Shown here: one piece after another, positions 8,773 through 17,969 of the stretch
Position numbering within the stretch: position 1 is the stretch's first letter
Layout: every line of letters begins with the position of its first letter
NCBI GenBank assembly: GCA_038116945.1
Contig: JAYOEY010000006.1
Location: 115,543 to 179,542 of the forward strand
Source: JAYOEY01 sp038116945
Lineage (GTDB): Bacteria > Pseudomonadota > Alphaproteobacteria > MPNO01 > UBA2964
Direction of reading: 5' to 3'
DNA: 64,000 nt
Made by a program: the position numbers and the translations under genes
Notes under the pieces: model-generated
Databases searched by the model: none
What the model saw: only the letters and a program-made list of their open reading frames with translations
What the model was told of the DNA's origin: nothing

Positions 8773-9093
8773 GCCCAGAATGCCGGAGCCGAATTAATCG
8801 TCCATGAACGGCAAACGCGTCCGGGTCGACGAAACCGGAGCCGGGATAAAGGATTTTCGACAGGAAAAAGCAAGATGTCTGCGTTATAGAGTGCCCGGGC
8901 CGGCGTTTCCGGTTTCCCGGCGCCGCTCCCGCCGACGCGGCGCCGATCATCGACGTCCGCATATCACCGACCCATGTTGAGCCGGGCCGGACGGTGAAAT
9001 TATTGCGGTCAGGAAGCGGCGACGAATAAGATGCGGAATTGCAGTTCAGCGACGGCGTGAGAATGAACGCACACACGATCGGAACGGCTTGAA

Positions 9094-10050
9094 ATGGCGC
9101 AGGGAAAGCGAACGGCTATCCGGATCGCTGCTATTTTGTGCCTTTCGTGCTTCTCTCACGGGGCAACGGCTTTGCCCTTGAACGATCCGGCGGCCGCGAC
9201 GCCTGGCAGCTCGAACAACAGAAGTTTTCCCGGAATAATCGGCGAAACCGCACCGGCGACCGATCCAGAAACGACCGCTGAGGTCCCTTCGATTCCGGAA
9301 ATATCATCGGAACTGACCCGATCGGTCTCGGAATCTCCCGAGCTTGGGGTTGGGTCGACCGACGGCCTGGAATTGTTGGAAGCGGCCGATGCACCCGCTG
9401 TTGGATCCTGGCTGTCGGCAACGCCACGCGGCGAATCGCTCGAAGATGTCGCTCGGGCGCTTGTGAACAGCGCCGAAAGCAGACCGTCCCGCCGAGCGAG
9501 CCCGCAACAAGGAAACGGCCGCGAGGGCGGTGCCGGACTTTCCTTGATCGCGTCGTTCATGAGCATGGAACTGAGCCCGGAGGTTATCCAGGCCATCGCC
9601 CAGATCACGACACCGTCGTTCGATTTCAGGGGCGCCGTTTCTTTCAGCGTGTTCGGAATGGGAGATTTTGCCTTTACGAGATCGGCAACCCCGGGGCTGA
9701 TCAGCCTCACCGACCGTTCGAGCGGCTCCACCATCTCGATCAATTTTGGCGAGCGCCTGCGACCCACGCCTTATAACGCGGCCCAGAGGGTCCACCATAC
9801 TCCGGTATACAGCACGGAAATGTCCGACCGTATCCTGCAGGCCCGGGACTGGCTGAACGATGCCGCCACCAGTCCCGTAACCATGATTGCGGCAATATCG
9901 ATCGGTTTGATCGCGGCGTTCTGGAAGATTGCCGGATACGCCAGGCGCAAGAAAAATCCCCACAGGACCGCTTCGGCAAATCCGGTAAAACGCGCGCGCA
10001 GAAAACGCCGTTCGCGTTCGTCGTTCCGCCGCAGCCGAGAAACCGCATAG
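9094..10050 (+). CDS. Secreted protein with C-terminal membrane anchor and basic tail; possible exosortase substrate
   Basis: 318 residues and no family recognised. The N-terminus is a signal peptide (IRIAAILCLSCFSHGATA). Residues about 25-140 are rich in Pro, Ser, Thr, Glu and Ala, as in extracellular linkers. A more ordered stretch follows (LSPEVIQAIAQITTPSFDF, GAVSFSVFGMGDFAF). Near the C-terminus one hydrophobic helix (MIAAISIGLIAAFWKIAGY) is followed at once by RRKK and a long Arg/Lys-rich tail. Signal, helix and basic cluster resemble a sorting signal, but there is no Pro-Glu-Pro box and the tail is about 30 residues longer than in PEP-CTERM proteins. It stands alone between the sugar transferase and the XrtA-amidotransferase run, so a role in the same system is an inference from position. 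Confidence 0.6.
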   Translation: MAQGKRTAIRIAAILCLSCFSHGATALPLNDPAAATPGSSNNRSFPGIIGETAPATDPETTAEVPSIPEISSELTRSVSESPELGVGSTDGLELLEAADAPAVGSWLSATPRGESLEDVARALVNSAESRPSRRASPQQGNGREGGAGLSLIASFMSMELSPEVIQAIAQITTPSFDFRGAVSFSVFGMGDFAFTRSATPGLISLTDRSSGSTISINFGERLRPTPYNAAQRVHHTPVYSTEMSDRILQARDWLNDAATSPVTMIAAISIGLIAAFWKIAGYARRKKNPHRTASANPVKRARRKRRSRSSFRRSRETA

Positions 10051-10177
10051 AGAATGAACCGTTTACGCGCTATGGGACGCGCGGTTCGGCCCCTTGCCGT
10101 CACGATCGATATGCGGTCACGGATGGCCTGGCAGCACAGACGGCGCCTGACATGATTCCGTCGGAAAAGCGTGGTCC

Positions 10178-12073
10178 TCAGGCGTCGTGAACTTGCCGGA
10201 GAAACGATTCGAACATCAGGATGCTCCAGAGAATGGCGCTGTGTTCGCGAACGCCCGACTGGTGATCGTCAACCAGCGTCTTCAGGAAATCCCGGTCGAA
10301 TATCCCGGTATCGGCCAGCACCGGCCCGGTAACGGTTTCCCGGACCCGGTCCTTCAGCGGGCCGCGGAACCATGCCGCCAGCGGGATTGAGAACCCCATT
10401 TTGGGCCGATACATCACGTCATGGGGCACGAGCGGCTCCAGCGCCTTTTTGAAAATATACTTGCCTTCGCGCCCATTGAGCTTCAGAGCCGACGGTACGG
10501 TTCCAGCCCATTCCAGAAAAGGATGATCCAGCAGCGGCACCCGAACTTCCAGGGAATGCGCCATGCTTGCCCGGTCGACCTTGGTAAGGATGTCGCCGGG
10601 CAAATAGGTTTTCATATCCGCATACTGTACCTGCGACAGCGCATCGTCGGTGTCTGAATCCTTCATATGACGGATCAGAATATCGCCCGGCGAGTAACCG
10701 TCGATCTGCCGCCTGAACGAATCGCTGTAGAGCTTTCGCCGGACATCGTCGTAGACGACGGATACCGTATGAAAATAGCCGTCGCCCGAGTTCCGGGCGA
10801 CGGCCTGCAATGTCGACTTGGCGCGCAACAGCCTCGGTGCCCAATCCAGCTTGGGGTAGATGCTGCCCAGCAGGCCGAACGCCGGCCCGCGAATGGCCTG
10901 CGGGATCGCGCGGCGCAGGATTTCCTCGTAGCAGTGCCAGCGATATCGCCGGTACCCGCCGAATACCTCGTCGCCGCCGTCGCCGGAAAGGCAGACTGTC
11001 ACATGCTTCCGGGCAAGTTCGCATACGCGAAATGTCGGAATGGCGGAGCTGTCGGCATAAGGCTCGTCATAGAGGGTCGCCAGACGATCCACGAGATCGA
11101 AAGAGTCGGCCTCCACGCACTCGACGCGATGGTTCGTGCGGTAGCGGTCTGCGACGATCCGGGCATATGAGGTCTCATCGAATGCCGGATCGCCAAAAGA
11201 AATCGAACATGTGTTGACGGCGCCTTCGGAAATGCCGGCCATGGTCGCGACGACGCCGCTCGAATCGACGCCGCCGGAAAGAAACGCGCCCAACGGCACC
11301 TCGGAGATCAGCCGGCAGCGAACCGCCTCGCGGAGCCGTACGATCAGTTCCTCGGCAATTTCAGCTTCGTCGTTCCCTGCGGTCGCATCGAACCGGGCAT
11401 CCCAGTACGGTCGCGACGCGGGCGCGTTCTCTCCCCGGCGCCAGACGAGAACATGGCCCGGCTCGAGTTTGTACATGTTGCGATAGATTGTGCGCGGATC
11501 CGGAACATATCCGTAGGCAAAATAATCGTCGACGGACCGGGAATCCATTTCGCGCGCGAGCGACCGATCCCGCAGGATGGATTTGAGCTCAGATGCGAAC
11601 AGGACCACGCCGTCGGGCCGCAACGCATAATACAACGGCTTGATCCCCAGACGGTCCCGGGCGAGAAACAGCGTTTCCCGGTTTTTGTCCCACAGGGCGA
11701 AAGCGAACATGCCCCGGAATCTCTGAACGCACGCGTCGCCCCATTCCTCCCAGGCATGAACAATGACCTCGGTATCGCAGTGCGTGCGGAACACATGGCC
11801 TGCAGCCAGCAGTTCCTGCGTCAATTCCGGGAAATTATAGATTTCCCCGTTATAGACGACGACGACGGATTCATCTTCGTTGAAAAGCGGCTGCGCGCCG
11901 CCGGCAAGATCGATGATCGCCAGCCGCCGGTGGCCCAGCCCGATTCCGGGATCGACGAAAAAACCTTCGCCGTCCGGGCCCCGATGAATTTGGGCGTCGT
12001 TCATGTTCTTGAGCAGGGTCGCGTCGATGGCGCGGCCGCCCCTGCTGTCAAAAATTCCGACAATTCCGCACAT
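10178..12073 (-). CDS. Exosortase A-associated amidotransferase 1 (asparagine synthase family)
   Basis: 631 residues. The N-terminus MCGIVGIFDS gives Cys2 as the class II glutaminase nucleophile, with RGPDG (31-35) and YNGEIYN (about 74-80) completing that domain. The synthase domain has the ATP pyrophosphatase loop LSGGVDSS (265-272). All key parts of a working glutamine-dependent amidotransferase are present. It matches the exosortase-linked group TIGR03108, presumed to amidate a sugar acid or a polymer component rather than make free asparagine. It lies 62 bases downstream of the XrtA-EpsI gene and ends the long minus-strand run. It is the most canonical of four asparagine-synthase-like proteins in this locus. 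Confidence 0.92.
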   Translation of the reverse strand: MCGIVGIFDSRGGRAIDATLLKNMNDAQIHRGPDGEGFFVDPGIGLGHRRLAIIDLAGGAQPLFNEDESVVVVYNGEIYNFPELTQELLAAGHVFRTHCDTEVIVHAWEEWGDACVQRFRGMFAFALWDKNRETLFLARDRLGIKPLYYALRPDGVVLFASELKSILRDRSLAREMDSRSVDDYFAYGYVPDPRTIYRNMYKLEPGHVLVWRRGENAPASRPYWDARFDATAGNDEAEIAEELIVRLREAVRCRLISEVPLGAFLSGGVDSSGVVATMAGISEGAVNTCSISFGDPAFDETSYARIVADRYRTNHRVECVEADSFDLVDRLATLYDEPYADSSAIPTFRVCELARKHVTVCLSGDGGDEVFGGYRRYRWHCYEEILRRAIPQAIRGPAFGLLGSIYPKLDWAPRLLRAKSTLQAVARNSGDGYFHTVSVVYDDVRRKLYSDSFRRQIDGYSPGDILIRHMKDSDTDDALSQVQYADMKTYLPGDILTKVDRASMAHSLEVRVPLLDHPFLEWAGTVPSALKLNGREGKYIFKKALEPLVPHDVMYRPKMGFSIPLAAWFRGPLKDRVRETVTGPVLADTGIFDRDFLKTLVDDHQSGVREHSAILWSILMFESFLRQVHDA

Positions 12074-12091
12074 TCAGCAAAGATCCGAATT

Positions 12092-12124
12092 CCCGCCCAT
12101 CCGGGCGGCCGGCGTGACGCCGGC
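12092..12124 (-). promoter_or_regulatory. Two tandem hairpins between xrtA-epsI and the amidotransferase
   Basis: CCGCCC-ATCC-GGGCGG (12092-12107) is followed directly by GCCGGCG-TGA-CGCCGGC (12108-12124). Both stems are perfect and GC-rich, but no T-run follows on the minus strand. They could mark RNA processing or partial termination between the cistrons. Confidence 0.4.
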
Positions 12125-12135
12125 TGTTGGTCCGA

Positions 12136-13686
12136 TCAGGACCCTCCGCGCGCGTATCGATCCAGGAACTGCGACGTGCGTTCCATGTTTTCAATGAAAT
12201 CGTACAGAACGACATCGGCCTCGTACGGCACTTCATCGTAAGCCGTGCTCACGACGATGCTTGCCGCCGACTCCCTGAGCCCGAACAGCAGGCTGATCGA
12301 CTGCAGAATTTTGGCGATTGTCCGCCCGCCCGTACCCCGGTTCCCGACCCAGAACCATTGATACACGACCCGGCCGGCGCGGCGCTTCAGGATGCGGTGC
12401 CGCTCGACCTCGATGAGCGGCCCGTCGATTCTCTGGAGCACCCTGTTGGACGAAGCCCGTTGCCATACGTCGCCGTCGACGACCTTATTGCGAAAATGAA
12501 TGACCTCGCCGCCCTGCCGCTGGGACGCGAAAAAGGCGATAAAGAGATCCACCCGCTTGCCGTCCTTCTCGTACGCGCCGGTGAATTTGGCGTGGGAATT
12601 CGGATAGACCGGAACATAGGGCGGCTTAGATGCGGGAAGAAGTTTCCAGCCGCCGGTTACCTTGGGAGGCGGAATCGGCCCCGGGACCGCATCGATGGAA
12701 CGGCCGGCAATTACCATCGCGTAGCCCGGAGCAATCGATGTGACCGCCAACATGACGGCGGCGACCACGATGAATCGCCGTGTATCGACAACCTTTGGCA
12801 GGAGCGTTCTCTGGATTTCGGGATCCGCCGCCTCGTCGACCGGCTCCTGATCGCGAAAGCTCATGCCGATGATAAGCATGATGATCGTGACGAACGCGAA
12901 GAAAATCCACCCGTAAACCAGGTGATCGACGCCCACGGCCAGCTTGTTGTTCGTGTAGTAGGCGAGAAGCACGATGCCGAAAGCGCGAAACCCGTTGGCG
13001 ACGACCGGTACGACCATGGTCAGGAAAATGAAAATATACTTGCGCAGGCGGCTCACGTAATTGAGATGAGCGAAAAGCGTTCCCAGCGCGATTGTCGCGA
13101 TCAGAAACCGGATTCCGGAGCAGGCCTCGGCAACCTCGAAATTGCCGGTAGGGATGGAAAGGAAAACACCATCGAGAAAAACGGGAATATTTACAAGCTG
13201 AAGGCCCTTTACGACGAACACCGCGGTAATATCCTGCAACGGCGCAACCATGAACTCGCCGAAAGGAACGGCAAACAGGATATAGCCCAGCGGAAAAATC
13301 AGCACTCGTGACGCGGCGATCCCAAAGACGGTGAAAAAAACACCCTGGATCATGAAGGCCAGCGCAAAATGCTGGACCTGGCTCACGCTTCCCAGCTCGC
13401 CCAGCAGCCACCCGAAACCGGCAGCCAGGATCGCTACGGCGCCTCGCAGGTCGGGCTGGGGAATTGTATTCGCAAGCGCCCCGCGTTTGATCCAGATCAG
13501 ATAGACGACGATCGCCGGTATCAGGAATCCGTGGTTATAGGTCTTCGATTCCGACCAGATACTGACGATCTGTTCCGCGGTCTGCCAGAACATGCCGATC
13601 AGTGCGACTATGGATACGGCAACCAGAATCCAGGCGGTCCGCCAACTCAGCATGGCGGGATTGGCGCTTCCGGGAAGCAGCCCCAT
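12136..13686 (-). CDS. xrtA: Exosortase A fused to EpsI-type domain (XrtA-EpsI)
   Basis: From ATG 13686 the protein has 516 residues. The first ~290 are a multi-pass membrane exosortase with the catalytic Cys in EACSGIRF (C189, followed by R193), the Arg in NGFRAFGIVLLAYY (R234) and the His in VDHLVYGWIFF (H255). These are the conserved transpeptidase-like residues of EpsH/XrtA (TIGR03109). The remainder is a soluble EpsI domain (TIGR02914) from about residue 300, containing GGWKLLPASKP and YDFIENMERTSQFL. Exosortases cleave C-terminal sorting signals at the membrane and probably pass proteins to an outer acceptor. The frame extends to a TTG at 13752 without a ribosome site, so the exact start is uncertain. 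XrtA-EpsI fusions are known in other exosortase loci. Confidence 0.93.
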   Translation of the reverse strand: MGLLPGSANPAMLSWRTAWILVAVSIVALIGMFWQTAEQIVSIWSESKTYNHGFLIPAIVVYLIWIKRGALANTIPQPDLRGAVAILAAGFGWLLGELGSVSQVQHFALAFMIQGVFFTVFGIAASRVLIFPLGYILFAVPFGEFMVAPLQDITAVFVVKGLQLVNIPVFLDGVFLSIPTGNFEVAEACSGIRFLIATIALGTLFAHLNYVSRLRKYIFIFLTMVVPVVANGFRAFGIVLLAYYTNNKLAVGVDHLVYGWIFFAFVTIIMLIIGMSFRDQEPVDEAADPEIQRTLLPKVVDTRRFIVVAAVMLAVTSIAPGYAMVIAGRSIDAVPGPIPPPKVTGGWKLLPASKPPYVPVYPNSHAKFTGAYEKDGKRVDLFIAFFASQRQGGEVIHFRNKVVDGDVWQRASSNRVLQRIDGPLIEVERHRILKRRAGRVVYQWFWVGNRGTGGRTIAKILQSISLLFGLRESAASIVVSTAYDEVPYEADVVLYDFIENMERTSQFLDRYARGGS

Positions 13687-13766
13687 CGCCGCGAGCGCGG
13701 GATCCTGTACAATCGTGTTGCGGTCGGTCCGAGTAGACAATTCGTTACCCAAAACAAGCTCGATTG

Positions 13767-14978
13767 TTAATTTATAGCAGGAACTTCCAAGATTGTCTTA
13801 AGAGAAGAAAGCGTAGCCCTCCAGCCGTATCGTGCTTCGACGCATTTGCGCGCGCGAACCCCGATTTCGTCCCTCGAGGCGTCGGCAATGACGGCAATCG
13901 CCCGCTCGGCGAACCGGCCGGCGTCCGATTCGCAATAGAATTCCCGCCCCGGTTGCGCGTCGATCCCCTCGACGGCTTCGGGTGTGCCGATAACAGGCTT
14001 CGCGAGGGCCATTGCCTCCAGAACCTTGTTCTGGACACCGCGGGCCAGCCGCAACGGCGCAACGACCGCGGTTGCATGGGCGATATACGGTCGGACATCG
14101 TCGACCTGTCCCGTTACGGTCACGCCCTCCGCCCTGCCGAGCCTCGTTACATCGGCGGTCGGCTTTGCGCCGATTATCCAGAACTCCGCATCCGGCCGTC
14201 TGGCGCGGATCGCGGGAAACACCGTTCTTGCAAACCACAGGACGGCATCGACATTCGCCCAGTAATCCATCGCGCCCGTAAAAACCAGGCAGGGGCCAGC
14301 GTTGGCGAAGGGATTGTCGAACCGCAATTCCGGGTCGAAATAGGACAGATCGACGCCATTTTCGAGGGCCATGATCTTGTGGGCGCTCTCCGGCGCCAGA
14401 CGGCGAAACAGATCCGCCTCGGCTTCAGAAACGAAGAGACCGGCATCCGCGGCTTCCGCGACGCGACGTTCGAACGAAAGCAGCGTCCGGCTTTCCCGCC
14501 TGTACACCAGCCCCGCGAGTCCGTTCCTGGCTTCTCCGTACTGGCGCCATTTGTCGGAATCGACATCGACGAAATCAACGATGCGTCGCACCGGACGCGG
14601 CGCTTCGTAAAACGCGTACTGAGCCATGGAGGACGAAAAGGCGAACACCCTGTCGACAGGCCGCTCGTTGAGCAGATCCCGGCACCAGCGAGCAAGGCCG
14701 CTGTCATAAAAATAACCGAGCGTCAGGGGTGATCCGCGGCCGAGCCGCGTCAGACTGCGAAGCTTCGCCATGCCAGGCGAAAGCGGGACGAAACGGCAGC
14801 TCCGGCAGATGCCTTCCAGCGTTGCCCGGTGCCGGTTGTCTTCGGGATCGTCGATGAAGCATCCGAGATGCACCGAATACTGGTCGGCAAGGGCCTTGAG
14901 AATGTTCCATGACCTGATCTTGTCCCCCTTGTTGGGGGGATAGGGAATTCGATGGGCGAGAAACAGAAGTTCGTCCAT
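13767..14978 (-). CDS. Glycosyltransferase, exosortase A-associated (TIGR03087-like)
   Basis: 403 residues. It starts FLAHRIPYPPNKGDKIRSWN, a typical opening of this GT4-like family, and carries the C-terminal nucleotide-sugar part with LARGVQNKVLEAMALAKPVI. The matching named group is the PEP-CTERM/exosortase A-associated glycosyltransferase, Daro_2409 family. It adds a sugar to the growing lipid-linked repeat unit on the cytoplasmic side. It lies 4 bases after the FemAB-like gene and upstream of xrtA-epsI. Donor and acceptor are unknown. Confidence 0.9.
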   Translation of the reverse strand: MDELLFLAHRIPYPPNKGDKIRSWNILKALADQYSVHLGCFIDDPEDNRHRATLEGICRSCRFVPLSPGMAKLRSLTRLGRGSPLTLGYFYDSGLARWCRDLLNERPVDRVFAFSSSMAQYAFYEAPRPVRRIVDFVDVDSDKWRQYGEARNGLAGLVYRRESRTLLSFERRVAEAADAGLFVSEAEADLFRRLAPESAHKIMALENGVDLSYFDPELRFDNPFANAGPCLVFTGAMDYWANVDAVLWFARTVFPAIRARRPDAEFWIIGAKPTADVTRLGRAEGVTVTGQVDDVRPYIAHATAVVAPLRLARGVQNKVLEAMALAKPVIGTPEAVEGIDAQPGREFYCESDAGRFAERAIAVIADASRDEIGVRARKCVEARYGWRATLSSLKTILEVPAIN

Positions 14979-14982
14979 CTCG

Positions 14983-16053
14983 CTACCCGAGATCCCTGGC
15001 CAGAAACGGCCCGATCAAATTGGCGAGCGGCAAGGGAAGATGTTTCCAGGCCACGATAAACATCCGGTATTTCGGATTCAGGGGATTGACCTCGGGAATG
15101 GAGCCGAGGCTGAACAGCCGATACTCGTAATCGAGCGATTCAGGCTGAAAGCCCCAGTTTTTCTTGAAAAAATAGGCGCCGGTTCCGATCTTGCTGCGCC
15201 CGAAATCGAACAGGGTAAAGCCGCGTTCGACGGCGCGCCGCATGACTTCCCAGTACATGAAATCGTTCGCCGCGAGCCGCCGCGCTGCCGACGTGCCGCC
15301 GCCGTAATAGGGAAGAACCTCGTTGCGAAAATAGAAATTCATGACGCTTGCGACAGGCGTGCCGCCATCGAACACGGTTACGATGTCGGCGTTGTCGCCG
15401 AATTCGGCCATGAGCTGCTCGAAATACCGACGCGGAAAAACCGGAGTGCCCAGATTTCGAACGCTCTCGGCATATATCGCATGCATCCGTCGCGCGTCGT
15501 CGCCGACGTCGCTGGTCAGCCCGGATTTGATCCCCTTCCGCACCATGGCCCGCTGCTTGCGGGGAATCGCCAGCATATCCTGCTCCGGATCCGGGCCGAT
15601 CGGTTTTCGGAAACCGGCATAAAGACCGCCGTTGCGGGCCCATTCGGGATGACGCGGTCCGCGTCCGCGATATTCGAGGTATCCGACGCCCAGCCTTTCG
15701 GCAAGGCGTTCGGCAGCGGCGTCGAGGATCCTGTGCACGGCGTCATAGCGTGGACCGTCGGACACGGCGGGGCCGCCACCGACCGTAAAGCCCGTCGATA
15801 TCAGGCTGTTTCCGAACAGCAGGCTCCGGATATGAACGAGGGGAAGAACGCCGCATATTTCGCCCGCCGCTTCGGCGTACAGAAAATGGCATTCGTGATT
15901 AAGGGAATTCTCGATCACGTTGCGCCACCCGGCGCGGTGAAAGAAGGTCGCCTCCGGACAGGAATCGACGAACGCTTCCCACCGCCCGGCGGAAAGCGCG
16001 TCGAGCCGATGGACCGAACATGGATCGCCGATGGCGTCAGGCTGCGACGACAT
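14983..16053 (-). CDS. FemAB-like acyltransferase, XrtA/PEP-CTERM associated
   Basis: About 356 residues with the GNAT-related FemAB fold: LEYRGRGPRHPEWARN, then PRKQRAMVRKGIKSGL, EVLPYYGGGTSAARRLAAND, and FDFGRSKIGTGAYFFKKNWG near the end. This is the FemAB-related group tied to PEP-CTERM loci (TIGR03019). FemAB proteins transfer aminoacyl groups from tRNA, but the true donor here is unknown; an aminoacyl or acyl group on the polysaccharide is likely. ATG 16053 is chosen over a TTG three codons upstream. The gene overlaps the end of the deacetylase gene by 17 bases, suggesting coupled translation. Confidence 0.88.
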   Translation of the reverse strand: MSSQPDAIGDPCSVHRLDALSAGRWEAFVDSCPEATFFHRAGWRNVIENSLNHECHFLYAEAAGEICGVLPLVHIRSLLFGNSLISTGFTVGGGPAVSDGPRYDAVHRILDAAAERLAERLGVGYLEYRGRGPRHPEWARNGGLYAGFRKPIGPDPEQDMLAIPRKQRAMVRKGIKSGLTSDVGDDARRMHAIYAESVRNLGTPVFPRRYFEQLMAEFGDNADIVTVFDGGTPVASVMNFYFRNEVLPYYGGGTSAARRLAANDFMYWEVMRRAVERGFTLFDFGRSKIGTGAYFFKKNWGFQPESLDYEYRLFSLGSIPEVNPLNPKYRMFIVAWKHLPLPLANLIGPFLARDLG

Positions 16054-16915
16054 CCTCTCCAATCTCGCGCTCGAAAACCCGATCGATCCGATCCCAGGAA
16101 AAATCCCTCAGGAGACACGACAGTCTCGGTTCCATCCTGCCCAGATTCACATAATGACGGAACCGGGCCGAAAATCCGGGTTCGCACAGACGCGGCTGGT
16201 CGGGATCTATCTCCCATGGATGAAAATAGAAGATGGCGGACCGGCCTTCCTCCCGGTTCACCTTCTCAAGAGCCCGCCGGGAAAGCCCATAAGGCAGGAG
16301 GCGAAAATATCCGCCGCCGGCGCAGGGAAATTTCCGTCCCATAACCATGACGGTCGTCAGGGGAAACTCGGTCGCGCCGTTCACGCCGGCCGGCGCGTAG
16401 GTAAAACGGGGCGCGTCGGGAACGCCGTAAAGGTCATGAACGACCGGATAAATGCTGGAGCTGTACGCATATCCCTCTTCCGCAAGAACCGTATGCGCCC
16501 AGGGATTCGATCCATCGAAGGAAAAGCTGGCGGCGCGATACCCCCTGACCCCGACGCCGCCAATGTCTTCGAGAACCGCCTTGGTCCGGCGAACATCCTG
16601 ACGAAATTCTTCGGCGCTCTGGTCGGTTGCGCGAATGTGGCTGTAGCCGTGACTCGCGAGTTCGTGCCCGAGTTCCACGATTCTCCGCACCATCGGCTTG
16701 TGCCGTTCGGCAATCCAGCCCAGCGTAAAAAAGGTGCAGCGGGTGCCGGTCTCGGCAAACAGCTCGAACAATCGTTCCATGCTCGCTTCGACCCGGCTCG
16801 GCAGGGCCGGCCATGTATCCCGGTCGATGTGACCGGCAAGCGCGCTGACCTGGAAATATTCCTCGACGTCGACCGTCATGGCATTGACGACGCGGGAAGC
16901 GGTATTTTCGGTCAT
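16037..16915 (-). CDS. Polysaccharide deacetylase, XrtA/PEP-CTERM associated (NodB/CE4)
   Basis: 292 residues from ATG 16915. The NodB domain shows the catalytic and metal Asp in TVDVEEYF, the metal-binding HGYSH motif, RGYRAASFSFDGSN, and FYFHPWEIDP near the C-terminus. This matches the PEP-CTERM locus deacetylase group (TIGR03006). It removes N-acetyl groups from amino sugars, exposing amines. A longer frame opens at 17005 but would run into the ATPase gene, which ends at 16927, so the internal ATG is used. It has no signal peptide, so action before export is possible. Confidence 0.9.
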   Translation of the reverse strand: MTENTASRVVNAMTVDVEEYFQVSALAGHIDRDTWPALPSRVEASMERLFELFAETGTRCTFFTLGWIAERHKPMVRRIVELGHELASHGYSHIRATDQSAEEFRQDVRRTKAVLEDIGGVGVRGYRAASFSFDGSNPWAHTVLAEEGYAYSSSIYPVVHDLYGVPDAPRFTYAPAGVNGATEFPLTTVMVMGRKFPCAGGGYFRLLPYGLSRRALEKVNREEGRSAIFYFHPWEIDPDQPRLCEPGFSARFRHYVNLGRMEPRLSCLLRDFSWDRIDRVFEREIGEDVVAA

Positions 16916-16926
16916 GCTTGCGCCCG

Positions 16927-17949
16927 TTACCCCGCCGCTTTCAGCCTGGCAACCCGTTTGTCGAGGGATTGCAGTGCATCCGAGTACTTTTCGATATCCG
17001 ACCATGCAACGGCGGCATGCCCGTTCGACGGCGGAGCGAACGCCAGTGCCGCGGGCGCTTCGTCGCCCAGAATGCGTCCGGACGGCAGGATCATGTTTGC
17101 GATATCCGGTTCGGGAACCTCCTTGGAAGAGTGCTGGGTGCCCTCCTCGGCCAGTTCCTTGACGACCTCGAGTACGACATCGCCGTCGATTTCATGCAAA
17201 TTCTCCAGAGAGCCGAAGAGAAGAAGCCGTCCGCACAGCGTGTTAATGCGCCGCGGAACGCCACCGGTATGTTTCTGAATTGCGTCAAACGCGTCGGCTG
17301 CGAATGCTGGATCGTTTTCCCAGCCTACCATGCGCAGGCGGTGTTCGATATAGGCGCGCGTTTCTTCTGCATCCATCGGTTCAAGATGGCAGGATGCAAT
17401 CACCCTCTGGCGAAGCTGTTCCATTGCGGGATGGGCCATGATCGCCCTGAACTGCGGCTGCCCGAGAAGAAAGCACTGGATCAGCGCCTTGCCGTCCGCC
17501 TGAAAATTCGACAGCATCCGCAACTCTTCCAGCGCCGAGGGAGTCATGTTCTGGGCTTCGTCGACCACCAGCAGGACGTGCTTTCCCCGCGTATGCTGCT
17601 CAAGAAGGAACCTTTCGATACGGCGGAGCAGGGTCGCCTTATCGAGCCCTTCGAATTCCATGTCGAAAGCGGACGCAACCATGCGGAGCGCATCGTCGGC
17701 CTCTAGCTGCGTTGTGACGACGTTCGCCAGCACGTAGTCCTCGCTGTCTATCTGGCTCATCAAATGGCGGACAAGCGTGGTTTTGCCGGCGCCGACGTCA
17801 CCGGAAATCACGATGAACCCCTCTCGCTCGCTAAGCCCGAAGCTAAGGTAGGCCAGCGCCTTGTTGTGGCTCCGGCTACGGAAGAAAAACCGGTGATCCG
17901 GACTGAGCTGAAAGGGCCGCTCTTTCAGTTTGTAGTGCTCGGCGTACAT
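16927..17949 (-). CDS. Secretion ATPase, XrtA-associated (ExeA-like AAA)
   Basis: 340 residues with Walker A GDVGAGKTT (50-58), Walker B LLVVDEAQNM and a downstream GGVPRRINTLC motif, as in ExeA/GspA-type ATPases. It belongs with the PEP-CTERM locus ATPases (TIGR03015). Its likely role is to power or gate assembly of the export machine at the inner membrane. A TTG at 17973 overlaps the previous stop, but ATG 17949 with GGGGGA before it starts directly at MYAEHYKLKERPF, the usual family N-terminus. The C-terminal ~60 residues are a low-complexity tail. Confidence 0.9.
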   Translation of the reverse strand: MYAEHYKLKERPFQLSPDHRFFFRSRSHNKALAYLSFGLSEREGFIVISGDVGAGKTTLVRHLMSQIDSEDYVLANVVTTQLEADDALRMVASAFDMEFEGLDKATLLRRIERFLLEQHTRGKHVLLVVDEAQNMTPSALEELRMLSNFQADGKALIQCFLLGQPQFRAIMAHPAMEQLRQRVIASCHLEPMDAEETRAYIEHRLRMVGWENDPAFAADAFDAIQKHTGGVPRRINTLCGRLLLFGSLENLHEIDGDVVLEVVKELAEEGTQHSSKEVPEPDIANMILPSGRILGDEAPAALAFAPPSNGHAAVAWSDIEKYSDALQSLDKRVARLKAAG

Positions 17950-17969
17950 CGTCGCTGTCCCCCGTTTCC

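Larger units (their letters stand above)
8369..9093. other. Long intergenic region with assembly gap and repeats
   Basis: No convincing gene lies in this 725-base stretch between the divergent sugar transferase and secreted-protein genes. It holds a candidate promoter for the sugar transferase, a 13-A run at 8662-8674, ten N at 8701-8710, a 28-base direct repeat on both sides of the N run and a perfect 42-base palindrome. Short open frames here are not supported by codon pattern or ribosome sites. Confidence 0.8.

Noticed and set aside
8992..9007. Sigma-54-like GG-N10-GC upstream of the secreted protein gene (CGGTGAAATTATTGCG)
   Set aside because: Only six of twelve consensus positions match; TGGCAC is absent, so it is too weak to call.
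10054..10155. 33-codon Arg-rich open frame after the anchored secreted protein
   Set aside because: No ribosome site and no recognisable pattern; likely chance in GC-rich DNA between convergent genes.
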